From: Owenia fusiformis
Taxonomy: Eukaryota > Annelida > Polychaeta > Sabellida > Oweniidae
Reading direction: 5' to 3'
Assembly (NCBI GenBank): GCA_903813345.2
Contig: CAIIXF020000010.1
Span: forward strand, 11,340,349-11,404,348
DNA: 64,000 nt
Shown: piece after piece, positions 55,395 to 64,000 of the stretch
How positions within the stretch are numbered: position 1 is the stretch's first letter
Layout: every line of letters begins with the position of its first letter
Notes under the pieces: model-generated
The model's database searches: none
Told to the model about the DNA's origin: nothing
The model's input: the letters and a program-made list of their open reading frames with translations, nothing else
Position numbers and translations under genes: made by a program

Positions 55395-57080
55395 TCATCG
55401 ATTGTCCTCATTTCTCTCGCTATCAGATTCATCTTCGCTCGTAGAATGTTTTTCATTATCTGATTGTTGTTGTTGTTCATCACTGGACTCTTCACTTGTA
55501 GATTCATCATCAGCGAACAATTCTCCAGCCAAATATGAATATTTGTTTAGTGTTTTCTTGACTGCTCTTGATTGAGTCATGCCTTTCGCCAATAGTGCCT
55601 CCACTTCATCCATAATATCACGATGAACTTCACTGTACCTTAACCCCAGTATATATGACAGAAGCTCTCCATAGTGTTTCAAGAATAGCTGTCTGGCACC
55701 AAACACAGATTTCTGTCTGACTCTTTCAACCGCTTTTTTGGATGACATTCCTCTTTCTTTATACTTCTCGACCAGTTCATCCCAATCATCTTGTAGCTCA
55801 TCGATTACTTTATCTTTAATGCGATTCAAAGTTACATTATCCTTCAAGTCTTCAGTATGGAAATCACATCTCATGACATCGTTTTCATCACTTTCCCTCA
55901 ATTCGGGACAATGCCTTCTGTGTTCCCTCACGTCGAGTGGTGACAACATCACTACACCACAATCCGTACAATGAGGGGTAGACATTGTCGTGGCAGGTAT
56001 GTTAGGTTGATTGTTCATCGTGTAACCAATACTTGGATTCATTGTGTTGTACATGGTTGGATTCGCCATATAGTACATCCTCGGATCAGGATTCATCTTT
56101 GATTCTGCAGCGATGGGTGTTGTACTGTAGTTTGCTCGGTTGATTTTATCGAATGGTTCTTGATTTAAATTTACGCCTCTTCTTATATCCACGCTATTAC
56201 ACGGTATTGTGCTATATATTGGTGTTTGGTCCTCTTTGCCGTGAGAATAAAGTGCCGAAGATACGCCTATTGGTTGTTCAATAGTAGCTGCAGCAACATC
56301 GTACAATCTCATATTTTCGGGAGTTTCTTGTTTCAGATCTACCAGTAGATATCCATATGGGTGTTGAGTAGCCTTTTCGTAAGCATCCAATAATTTCTTA
56401 GAATTTCCAGGATACATCTGATGGGCTAATACGGCCACCTGTTGGCGATCCCTAGGATTTTTATACAACACTATGTAGTGGCAGTTTAGGCTCATAGTTC
56501 TGCTTTCACGACCATGATGAAATAGATTCTGCATCAGACAGATGACACTCAAATTTCTATGGTGAGAACCCTTAGTGTAGAGCTCAGAGATTCGCTTATC
56601 TTTAGTCATATCAGCCATTAGATCGTCGAAAATGATTAGATTTCTAACATTGACATCCAGGAAACTTTGGTCACCCAATGACTCTGGAATTCCCATGATA
56701 AATTCTATATTTTGAAAGCGGGTCTTTATTTCGACGTACATGGGCTGCCACTGTCCGAAGCACCAAATTATCCGTTGTGGGGGAGGGGTTATCTTTTTCT
56801 CCATATTTTCTATGAGTTCTCTGACATAGGTAGACTTGCCCGAACCTGTTGGACCAACCACCATCATCGTAAAGGGATGGTGAAGCATCTTTGTCCTATC
56901 ACCATTGCATGGGTTAGCTGCCGAGTTTGTCATTGAATAAAATCCCCCATGATGCCGTTCGCAAGATGGCGCCATGATACGTTTTTTAGGTCCATGATCT
57001 ATTCTCTTATGACGATACATGCTGGTTGCATGACTGAATGTCTTCCCACACTCGCATGAATAGGAAGAACTATGAGGCAT
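55395..57080 (-). CDS. Packaging-type (A32/FtsK-HerA-like) ATPase with zinc fingers, Polinton type (561 aa)
   Basis: An intact single-exon gene. Residues 9-29 form a C2H2-type finger (C9, C11, H24, H29). The ATPase core spans about 65-260, with Walker A GPTGSGKST (76-84), a WCFGQWQP strand (106-113), Walker B NLIIFDDLM (147-155) and a sensor-like GSHHRNLSVICLMQNLFHHG (171-190). A second C2H2-like finger (C371, C374, H387, H390 or C391) follows a Met/Asn/Pro-rich spacer. The C-terminal 140 residues are helical, ending in an acidic Ser/Glu-rich tail. In relatives this ATPase pumps the genome into the capsid. The core is typical of invertebrate Polinton/adintovirus ATPases; the two fingers and the acidic tail are extra. 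The first ATG directly precedes the finger. Confidence 0.9.
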   Translation of the reverse strand: MPHSSSYSCECGKTFSHATSMYRHKRIDHGPKKRIMAPSCERHHGGFYSMTNSAANPCNGDRTKMLHHPFTMMVVGPTGSGKSTYVRELIENMEKKITPPPQRIIWCFGQWQPMYVEIKTRFQNIEFIMGIPESLGDQSFLDVNVRNLIIFDDLMADMTKDKRISELYTKGSHHRNLSVICLMQNLFHHGRESRTMSLNCHYIVLYKNPRDRQQVAVLAHQMYPGNSKKLLDAYEKATQHPYGYLLVDLKQETPENMRLYDVAAATIEQPIGVSSALYSHGKEDQTPIYSTIPCNSVDIRRGVNLNQEPFDKINRANYSTTPIAAESKMNPDPRMYYMANPTMYNTMNPSIGYTMNNQPNIPATTMSTPHCTDCGVVMLSPLDVREHRRHCPELRESDENDVMRCDFHTEDLKDNVTLNRIKDKVIDELQDDWDELVEKYKERGMSSKKAVERVRQKSVFGARQLFLKHYGELLSYILGLRYSEVHRDIMDEVEALLAKGMTQSRAVKKTLNKYSYLAGELFADDESTSEESSDEQQQQSDNEKHSTSEDESDSERNEDNR

Positions 57081-57181
57081 GTTGACTTCTCTATTACTAA
57101 TAGTTAAATGCTAATATTTTCAAAGTATCACTATTAAATAACATCAATTTGGTGAACATCTCTGAATATGTAGCACACATA

Positions 57182-57775
57182 GTGAACATGCTACTGACCA
57201 TAAGTGAACATGCTACTGACCATAAGTGAACATGCTACTGAACATTAGTGAACATGCTACTGAACATTAGTGCACAATAGTGAGCATACTAGTGAATAAT
57301 AGTGAACATGCTACTAAACAATAGTGAACATGCTTCCGAACATTAGTGAACATGCTACTGAACAATGGTGAACATGCTACTGAATAAAAGTGGACATGCT
57401 ACTGAACATTAGTGAACATGCTACTGAACAATAGTGAACATGCTACTGAACAATAGTGAACATGCTATTAAACAATAGTGAACATGCTATTGAACATAAG
57501 TGAACATGCTACTGAACATTAGTGAACATGCTACTGAACAATGGTGAACATGCTACTAAACAATAGTGAACATGCTACTGAACATTAGTGAACATGCTAC
57601 TGATCAATGGTGAATATGCTACTGAATAATAGTGGGCATGCTACTGAACAATAGTGAACATGCTACTGAATAATAGTGAACATGTTACTGAACAATGGTG
57701 AACATGCTATAGAATAATAGTGGACATGCTACTGAACAATAGTGAACATGCTATTGTACAATAGTGAACATGCTA
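57182..57775. repeat. 22-bp tandem array, about 27 units, inside the Polinton-type element
   Basis: TGAACATGCTACTGAACAAT plus AG units with small variants. The array begins about 100 bp upstream of the ATPase start codon and is unique to the element's interior. Confidence 0.93.
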
Positions 57776-57779
57776 GTTC

Positions 57780-58320
57780 AAAATTAGAAATACAATTGAA
57801 AATTTTTGAAAGGGTAAAAAGTTTGCTGTGCAAAAATGAAGTGTTCTGACATCTTATGGTCTTAAGATCGACTAAAGATGCTGAAATAAGTGAAAATGAA
57901 ACAATAAAATTGAAAATATTTGCAAGGGTAAAAATTTTATTATACAAAAATGAAGTGTGTTGACATCGTATAGTATTCATATGGGTTAAGGATGCTGAAA
58001 TAAGTGAAAAATGAAAAGTAAAATTGAAACTTTTTGCAATGGTAAAAAATTATGATACAAAAATGAAGTGTATGGACATCTTATAGTCTTTATATGGGTT
58101 AAGGATGCTGAAATAAATGAAAAATATAATTGAAAATCTTTTCAAAGGTAAAATATTTGTTGGTCACATATGTAGTGCGCTGACATCATAAAGTCTATAT
58201 ATGGACTAAATATGCTGAAATAAGTGAAAAATGAAATGTAAAATTGAAAATGTTTGCAAGGGTAAAAAATTGTTAAAACAAAATGAAGTATTCTCATATC
58301 GTAAAATATGTACAGGCAAA
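57780..58320. repeat. 104-119-bp tandem repeat, 4-5 units, inside the Polinton-type element
   Basis: Units contain AAATTGAAAATTTTTG-type, GGGTAAAAA, AAATGAAGTGT and TGCTGAAATAAGTGAAAAAT blocks. It fills the space between the 22-bp array and the right inverted repeat. Confidence 0.85.
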
Positions 58321-58338
58321 ACTATTTATCTAACCCGT

Positions 58339-60153
58339 AAACAGCCAGGATAGACATTGAGTGACGTAGGCTGTCGTATTATGTTTACGAGGGTTACTTT
58401 GACCTCTGGATTTCCAGTTGTGATGGTATTCCCCGTACTACGCTAAGAAAAACAAAAGACGAATATTTAGTGTATACATGTACACGTAGAACTATCTATA
58501 TTTTCAATATCTTGCTGTCATTTCCCGTGTCGTTTAATGTAGAAATATCCATTTCACTTTAGGGATTTCACTGCATTTCACGTAGAAACGCTGACTTTTG
58601 CTTGTAGAAGTTTAGTAAGTATCTTCCATTTTGTCGAGACTTAACAACAATACATCTTAAAGTAGTCATCTGTGAAAGAATTGTCTCGCCACTTCCTTAA
58701 AAATTCTTTATTTTTTTTATAAAATGTCTTTTTTAGAACTTTATGACACATTGTTGCCCCTTAGTTGTAAGAATATACTTATTTTAACGATTTTGTTGAC
58801 TGACTTAACTGAGAACTGGGCAATAAATAGTTACATTTGAGTAATTAATCTTAAAATATATGTCAAAAATGATCAAATAGTTCATGTTGGTTTAGAGAAT
58901 ACATGAGGAATCGAATACTCTGAAACGCATTTCAAACGTTTTGCCTATTCAAAATCAAAGCAAAAGTATTCTATTATGTCTTTAAAAATGACAGAGAATT
59001 TTGCATGCCTAGCTTTACGACTTTGTTCCATTGCCTAATTTTGGAATGTAGAAAGTAAAGTCCATAGTTTGTCGGGGTTACGGAAGTGTGGGGGTGTAGG
59101 AAATCTCGTATTTCATCCAGCATTGGAGAATACGTTCGAGAAACGTTGAACATTATCATCCAGTAGGTCCTATATGACCAGGGATGGGGGCGTTGGAACT
59201 GTGGGGGTGTAGGAAATCTCTTCACCCGGCGTCGGAGAATACGTTTGAGAAACGTTGGTAGGATGTTGATATGTGACATACAGATTTCTTGCTGTGATGG
59301 TATTCCCATACTAGGCAAACAAAGAACAAATATGTAGTAACAACGTTTCTATCTATTTCCATATTCATTGTAATGAGTGCCAAACCTCTATCCATTTTGT
59401 ATTTTATAATCTAGGCTATATAGTCACTTTTTATAGAGGAAATAGGTAACAGATAAATCATTTGTCATTTGGTTTTATTATCTTATCAATTGTCTCCGAA
59501 AGTCAACCGAACGATCGGAGAGTATCAATCATCCACGGAACACTGACGTCAAAAAGACGTTTGGATATCGTCTAAACGTTCGAGAATCGTTTTACTTTTA
59601 CGAAACTGTATCCTTCGTATTTGACCAAGCAGAGCTTCTCATCCGAGAAAATTCACACTGACCTCACTCCGGAAGTCAAGCGACCAATCAGTCATCCACG
59701 GAAGTCAAACGTTCGGGAAACGTTTGGGAATCCCGTATTACGTTGGGGTACGATCGAGAAACGTTGGGGAATCCCATATTTCATCAGATTTCATCATCGG
59801 GTCCTATAGGACGGAACCATGAAAGACGTCACTAAACTGTAGGTTCCAGTCTCCAGTCTCCATGCGGCCCCGTGAGTAAGGCGTAGGCGTACGTAGGCGT
59901 AACGTTCGGTAATCGTCTGGGGTCAAAGTTCGTGCCTGCTTTGGTGCCTAAAATTGCATTATCATTTACCCGTTGGGAAATCCCATATTTCATCATCAGG
60001 AAATGTTGAGGAGTGATCCAACCAGTCAGATTACAGTCATCCATGGAGGTTAAACTCTGACGTCACTAAACGTTCGGCAATCGTCTGGGGTCAAAGTTCG
60101 TGCCTGATTTGGTGCCTAAAATTGCATTATCATTTACTCGGACTATTACTACT
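58339..60153 (-). repeat. Right terminal inverted repeat, 1815 bp
   Basis: Partner of 52943-54543. The stretch 59621-59809 and its left counterpart 53119-53307 encode the same 62 residues in one frame, so identity is very high there. The outer end has a partial duplication: ATTGCATTATCATTTAC with its preceding GGGGTCAAAGTTCGTGCCTG block occurs at about 59918-59972 and again at 60071-60140. Confidence 0.9.
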
Positions 60154-60159
60154 CACTTG
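60154..60159. repeat. Right target-site duplication CACTTG
   Basis: Identical to 52937-52942 and directly abuts the right terminus. Confidence 0.88.
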
Positions 60160-62060
60160 TATTCAGCAACTGTGTTTCTCAAACCAAATATGGGATAAAC
60201 CTTTTTAGGGTTATCACGTCAGACTTAACACGTCGCTTGAGGCAAGATGCATAAACTATATAATTCCACGGCTATAACTTGAAGAACGCCATTGTTGTGT
60301 CTGTACCCCTTTAGGATGGGCCGTATATTGTTCTTGTGTGTATCCTACCCACGGGAACCTACAAAACAGAAAAATATATAATTACATTATCAAAAGGGGA
60401 AGTCCCGTCTATATAAATCCGTATATTGAAGTCGTTGAAACATCCCCATATTCTGATATTTGCAACAAAAGAATGGTAAACCAAAGTCAGTAGTAGTTGT
60501 ACCTTATGCATGAATTGTAGCTTTTGGGAAAGATGATAAAACGCAAAATATAATTTAAATACTTGGTGAAGTCAGGCATTCATGATCTAACAAGAAATTT
60601 AGGGAAGGCGTTGATTATAATTAAACGTAAAAGCAAAAGTTGACCATTGCATCTCGGTGGTTATCATGACAAATGAATGTTCATTCGAAGACTTCATTTT
60701 GCAAATTTGACCCAAAATCACACGAAAAATGGTCAGAATTATGAAAAACTGCATGATTTTGAAAGAGTTTTTGGCCAGGGGGGGGGTTGCCTAAAATAAG
60801 TGAAACTTTGAGAACCCACGGGAGTACATGTAATTACTCACTGTAGAAGTTAAATGCACGCGAGGAAATGTTTTTTTATTTGTGATACTCCCTAGATTTG
60901 CTTGTTGTGAATCAATAGAGTAAGAACGATACGTTTTGGATGTAAATAATATTAAAAGTTATTGAATGATTTGAAGTGCAATACAGGATATATTCTGCTC
61001 GAGAAATTCCGTATTGGAACGAGACGAAGTCGAGTGCCAATACAGAATATCGAGACAGAATATCATAATGTAGTTATTAAATTCACACGTTTGGTGTATT
61101 TGATATTGCCGAAATTATGTACAAGGGGTCTGTTGCAATTTCACAATTTCAAGCTGTAATCGGCCCTTGTGCCCGGGAGTAGAAATAAACTATATCTATG
61201 ACAACATATTTCATGTCACTAAATTTAAACCCCTTATTTATGGAAAATACTTTACATTGTTCTTACTATGGATGTTATATAGGATTTAATTCGAATTTGA
61301 AATCCGGAATTTTTAGTACTTTAAAAAGATGTTGTGTACGTAGAAACAGAGAGGCTAGCTACATGTACACGTATTTTAGAGAACTTGTACGTGAACCCTG
61401 TCCCTCCCTCAATTTATTTTTTTTACCATCGGGAAGCCATCGTTCCGAGCTAAACCATGGTGTTATTTATTAAGAATTCCGACGACAAATTGCAGAATTA
61501 TAGACCGATTAATGCAATTTCTCAAATGGCTTGTTTAGAGCCAGAAAAGTGGATTCAGACTGCAACATGGTTGCTATATTGCTCTGGGTTTCGTCAGAGC
61601 CGACCGCCCGTGTATGATGTAGTATTGAAGGCCGGAGTGCAACTAGAGCACGGGTATTTAAAATGTATTCCCAACCTCCCAAAAAGTTAATTCATCAAAA
61701 CTACTCCGGGACTGTACACACGCGCACGAAACTACTGTAAGAAGAATAGGCGTAACATTCCTGTCGACTTATTAATAAACGTAACTTTTAAAGAAAAATT
61801 AAATCACCGAAAAGCGTATACAACTGCTTCAAATGTTTGTACATGTGTGCCACTGGACCAATGTGAAATTGAATGATCCGTAATCACTTTAATTGTATTT
61901 TATTTAGACGAATCAAATATTCATTGAAACTGAGAAAAACGCAACACTAGAATCTTGTCTGAAAGTTGAGTTAATATAGTCTCTACTACATATGTAAATG
62001 AAAAATAATGTAGGTTTAGTTTAATTAATATGCGTATGCAATCGTTGAGCGAAGGCAACA
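60160..62060. other. Intergenic stretch with one dispersed repeat copy
   Basis: About 60665-60830 (AATGGTCAGAATTATGAAAA, a G run, then TGAAACTTTGAGAA) matches the 48945-49060 region. The rest is unrecognised. Confidence 0.5.
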
Positions 62061-62235
62061 CTGGCGTTAAGCTATGTAAGCACGAACGGTTCGCGGGTTA
62101 AGTCCTGTCGCAAAGCAAGGTAAACGCGAGGTAGTCACACACGCGAAGCGACCGCGCCGCTCAAGTAAAACAAGGGTATCGCACTCGCACGGCAAAGGAG
62201 TGTACGGCGGACGGCAAAGTGACACTTTCGTTAAT
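62061..62235. other. Short CpG-dense island
   Basis: Rich in CG dinucleotides (TTCGCGGG, ACGCGAGG, GCGACCGCGCCGC, GTACGGCGGACGGC) within AT-rich DNA. It could be a promoter or first-exon region of a gene outside the window, or a repeat. No TATA or ORF was recognised. Confidence 0.35.
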
Positions 62236-64000
62236 AGATGAACTGTAACTAATCGTTTTTCATACAGGAACTTAGATATTCAAGTAGCGTAGGTGCCGCT
62301 TTGAATGCAAGGGGATGAAATGGTCCCATAATTCATTCTGATTTAGCAGAGTCCCTCTTTACATAACCCTCGAGAGAAATCTTTAATGGACTCTACAGGC
62401 TGTGGGTCCCACACTGCCGTAATTATCGAGTTACGTTTTAACAAATGCCTGGGTCGTATACTAGAATCTAGCATAGCGGAAAACGCAAATGTCAACTTCT
62501 TTTGAAGAACGTAAATATAGATAAAAACCAAAGTTAAGTATCTACACCATGAATGCAGAGTTCAATACTTGTTTATACAAAAGTGATTACTTAACCCTGT
62601 CATCGACAGTGGGCAGTTGGATTAAATCACGGGGTTCTCTCTAAATCCTATGATTGAATATTTCTATTATTAATTTTGCTCACTGTCTTTTAATTATTGG
62701 CAAATGCAAATGCTGCCACACGCAGCTGGACGATAGGGAACATAAGTGACTGACGCTGCGCTTTATAAGGGCTGGAGGTACCGATTAATTAACTTTTCAA
62801 TGGACTTATTGGCAGATATTAATATCTTAAGATGACTTCTGATTTAATCTCTTTTAATTTCATATTCTTATAGCGATCCATCACGCTTAAGTCTGGACTT
62901 ATGTTCCTCGTGACATGTGTAATTACAATGTTGCTAATTTGTTCTAATGCTATGACACCTTAGAATAGGTCTGGCACTGATTCTATAGAAACCGAATGAT
63001 ATAACAATATTTAGTGGTTTCAGTAAATATCTTAAAAGTCCAAGAATTGATTAGCCTATTGACTTCTGCTTCGTTTCTTACTTTTTGAATTCTATGGTTT
63101 ATTTGTAATATCACCAGGCTGTTTCAATTATCAAAATGTCACTCCATCTCAATCAGGACTCCCTAGCCAGTAAAACAAATATATCGCAATTAATTATGGT
63201 ATAATTTTTTTCTATATCAAATAAATAGTGAACTCGTATTTATGAAATTGCGTAATTAATGGTGACTGTAGCTCCTCATTATCGCTGGAAGTTAATTTTG
63301 TCATTTCTCTTCGTCACCTATAATAGAGCTCAAAAATTGATTGCCATCTTCAATCAATTTTAATTTTTGTTTCAATTCATTTGTTTATCCTAAACACATG
63401 GGATCTACTCGTTTATTAGGATTAGGATTTTCTGGAATATGTGCTCTAAGAATCCTCAGCTGACAGATGCATCATCAGGGGCCAAGTTAGTTAACATAAA
63501 ACTTAATTTCGGTGTGCCGATAACTGGTAAAGTGGCGTTCAAGTAAAATTGATTGCTTCAGGATAATTATATAAAACTAATTATTTTTATTGACGGACTT
63601 GTTAAAAAAGAGTGACGTTCGTATATTGAGAGTCAAATTGGGGAAACTTCTAGAGATTTAGATCATAATCATCGTGTTATTGTTTTATCATCGATTTGTA
63701 GGCTGGTACGGTGTCATGGGCAAATCGTTTCGAAATTATTCACGTCTTCAAACTGATGTCATGGTCGAAAACCTCTCAAATTATGTAAAAATTAATACCG
63801 ATCCCTACTCAAATTATGCAAAGCTTTTTACTGATGTCATGCGTTAGACCTCAAAAATCATACAGATCTTCATATTGGTATCACGGTCATTGGTCTAAAA
63901 CCACTCAAATTCTGTACCTTGCACGCAGAGTCTAGTTATAAAAGACGGAGCTCTCCTTTAAGAAGTGAAGTCAAACGAATGCAAAGGGTAAAAATTCTGT
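62236..64000. other. Intergenic stretch, nothing recognised
   Basis: AT-rich, no ORF or repeat of note apart from a loose repetition of CAAATTATG and ACTGATGTCATG near 63760-63840. Confidence 0.5.

Larger units (their letters stand above)
52943..60153. mobile_element. Short Polinton/Maverick-type element, 7211 bp, complete with target duplication
   Basis: The ends are AGTAGTAATAGTCCG... and ...CGGACTATTACTACT, flanked on each side by CACTTG (52937-52942 and 60154-60159). A 6-bp target duplication and AG...CT termini are hallmarks of Polintons. Very long inverted repeats (1.6 and 1.8 kb) enclose 3.8 kb with two intact convergent genes: a packaging-type ATPase and a small basic protein. Family members are normally 15-20 kb and carry protein-primed DNA polymerase, retroviral-type integrase, protease and capsid genes. 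None of these is present or could fit, so replication and insertion must have been helped by another element. Confidence 0.88.

Noticed and set aside
61457-61690. Frame containing DDKLQNYRPI, resembling the NYRPI start of LINE reverse transcriptases
   Set aside because: Only five to ten residues match, the rest is unlike RT and no other RT motif lies nearby.
62061-62235. tRNA or tRNA-derived SINE suggested by GGTTCGCGGG
   Set aside because: No cloverleaf, A box or paired acceptor stem could be built around it.

Overview
The window is AT-rich, intron-rich animal nuclear DNA. It suggests a lophotrochozoan invertebrate, most likely a mollusc. The grounds are a peptide-amidating enzyme gene with tandem catalytic domains, a layout I know from molluscs, and dense short inverted-repeat elements of the kind common in marine invertebrate genomes. 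The species cannot be named from sequence alone. No bacterial features, CRISPR arrays, rRNA or convincing tRNAs were seen.

Region 1 (1-32181, + strand) is one large gene, 5'-truncated by the window edge: a peptidylglycine alpha-amidating monooxygenase (PAM). I could resolve 30 coding exons. Ten encode a first PHM (copper monooxygenase) domain, ten a second PHM domain plus a 300-residue Asn/Asp-rich linker, and ten the PAL (zinc lyase) domain, a transmembrane helix and a cytoplasmic tail. Their coding lengths add up to one open frame of 1365 codons plus stop. All expected copper and zinc ligands are present in all three domains, so one precursor should supply two PHM units and one PAL unit. 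An RSKR furin-type site lies between PHM2 and PAL, and a KK pair lies between PHM1 and PHM2. The intron after the first visible exon is 9.8 kb and packed with nested repeats; its equivalent in the second copy is 485 bp.

Region 2 (32182-52936) has no gene I can support. It holds the probable PAM 3' UTR, pogo-like, mariner-like and other repeat fragments, a 4-kb block with extreme G/T strand skew that contains a Penelope-like retroelement fragment, and a 3.4-kb satellite of roughly 245-bp units with a higher-order period.

Region 3 (52937-60159) is the most unusual part: a complete 7.2-kb Polinton/Maverick-type element. It has a 6-bp target duplication (CACTTG), AG...CT termini and terminal inverted repeats of 1.6-1.8 kb. 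Only two intact genes lie between the repeats: a packaging-type ATPase with zinc fingers, and a small basic protein of unknown function. Polymerase, integrase, protease and capsid genes are absent, so the element looks like a miniature derivative or satellite that must be helped in trans.

Region 4 (60160-64000) has no supported gene; it contains one dispersed repeat copy and a short CpG-dense patch.
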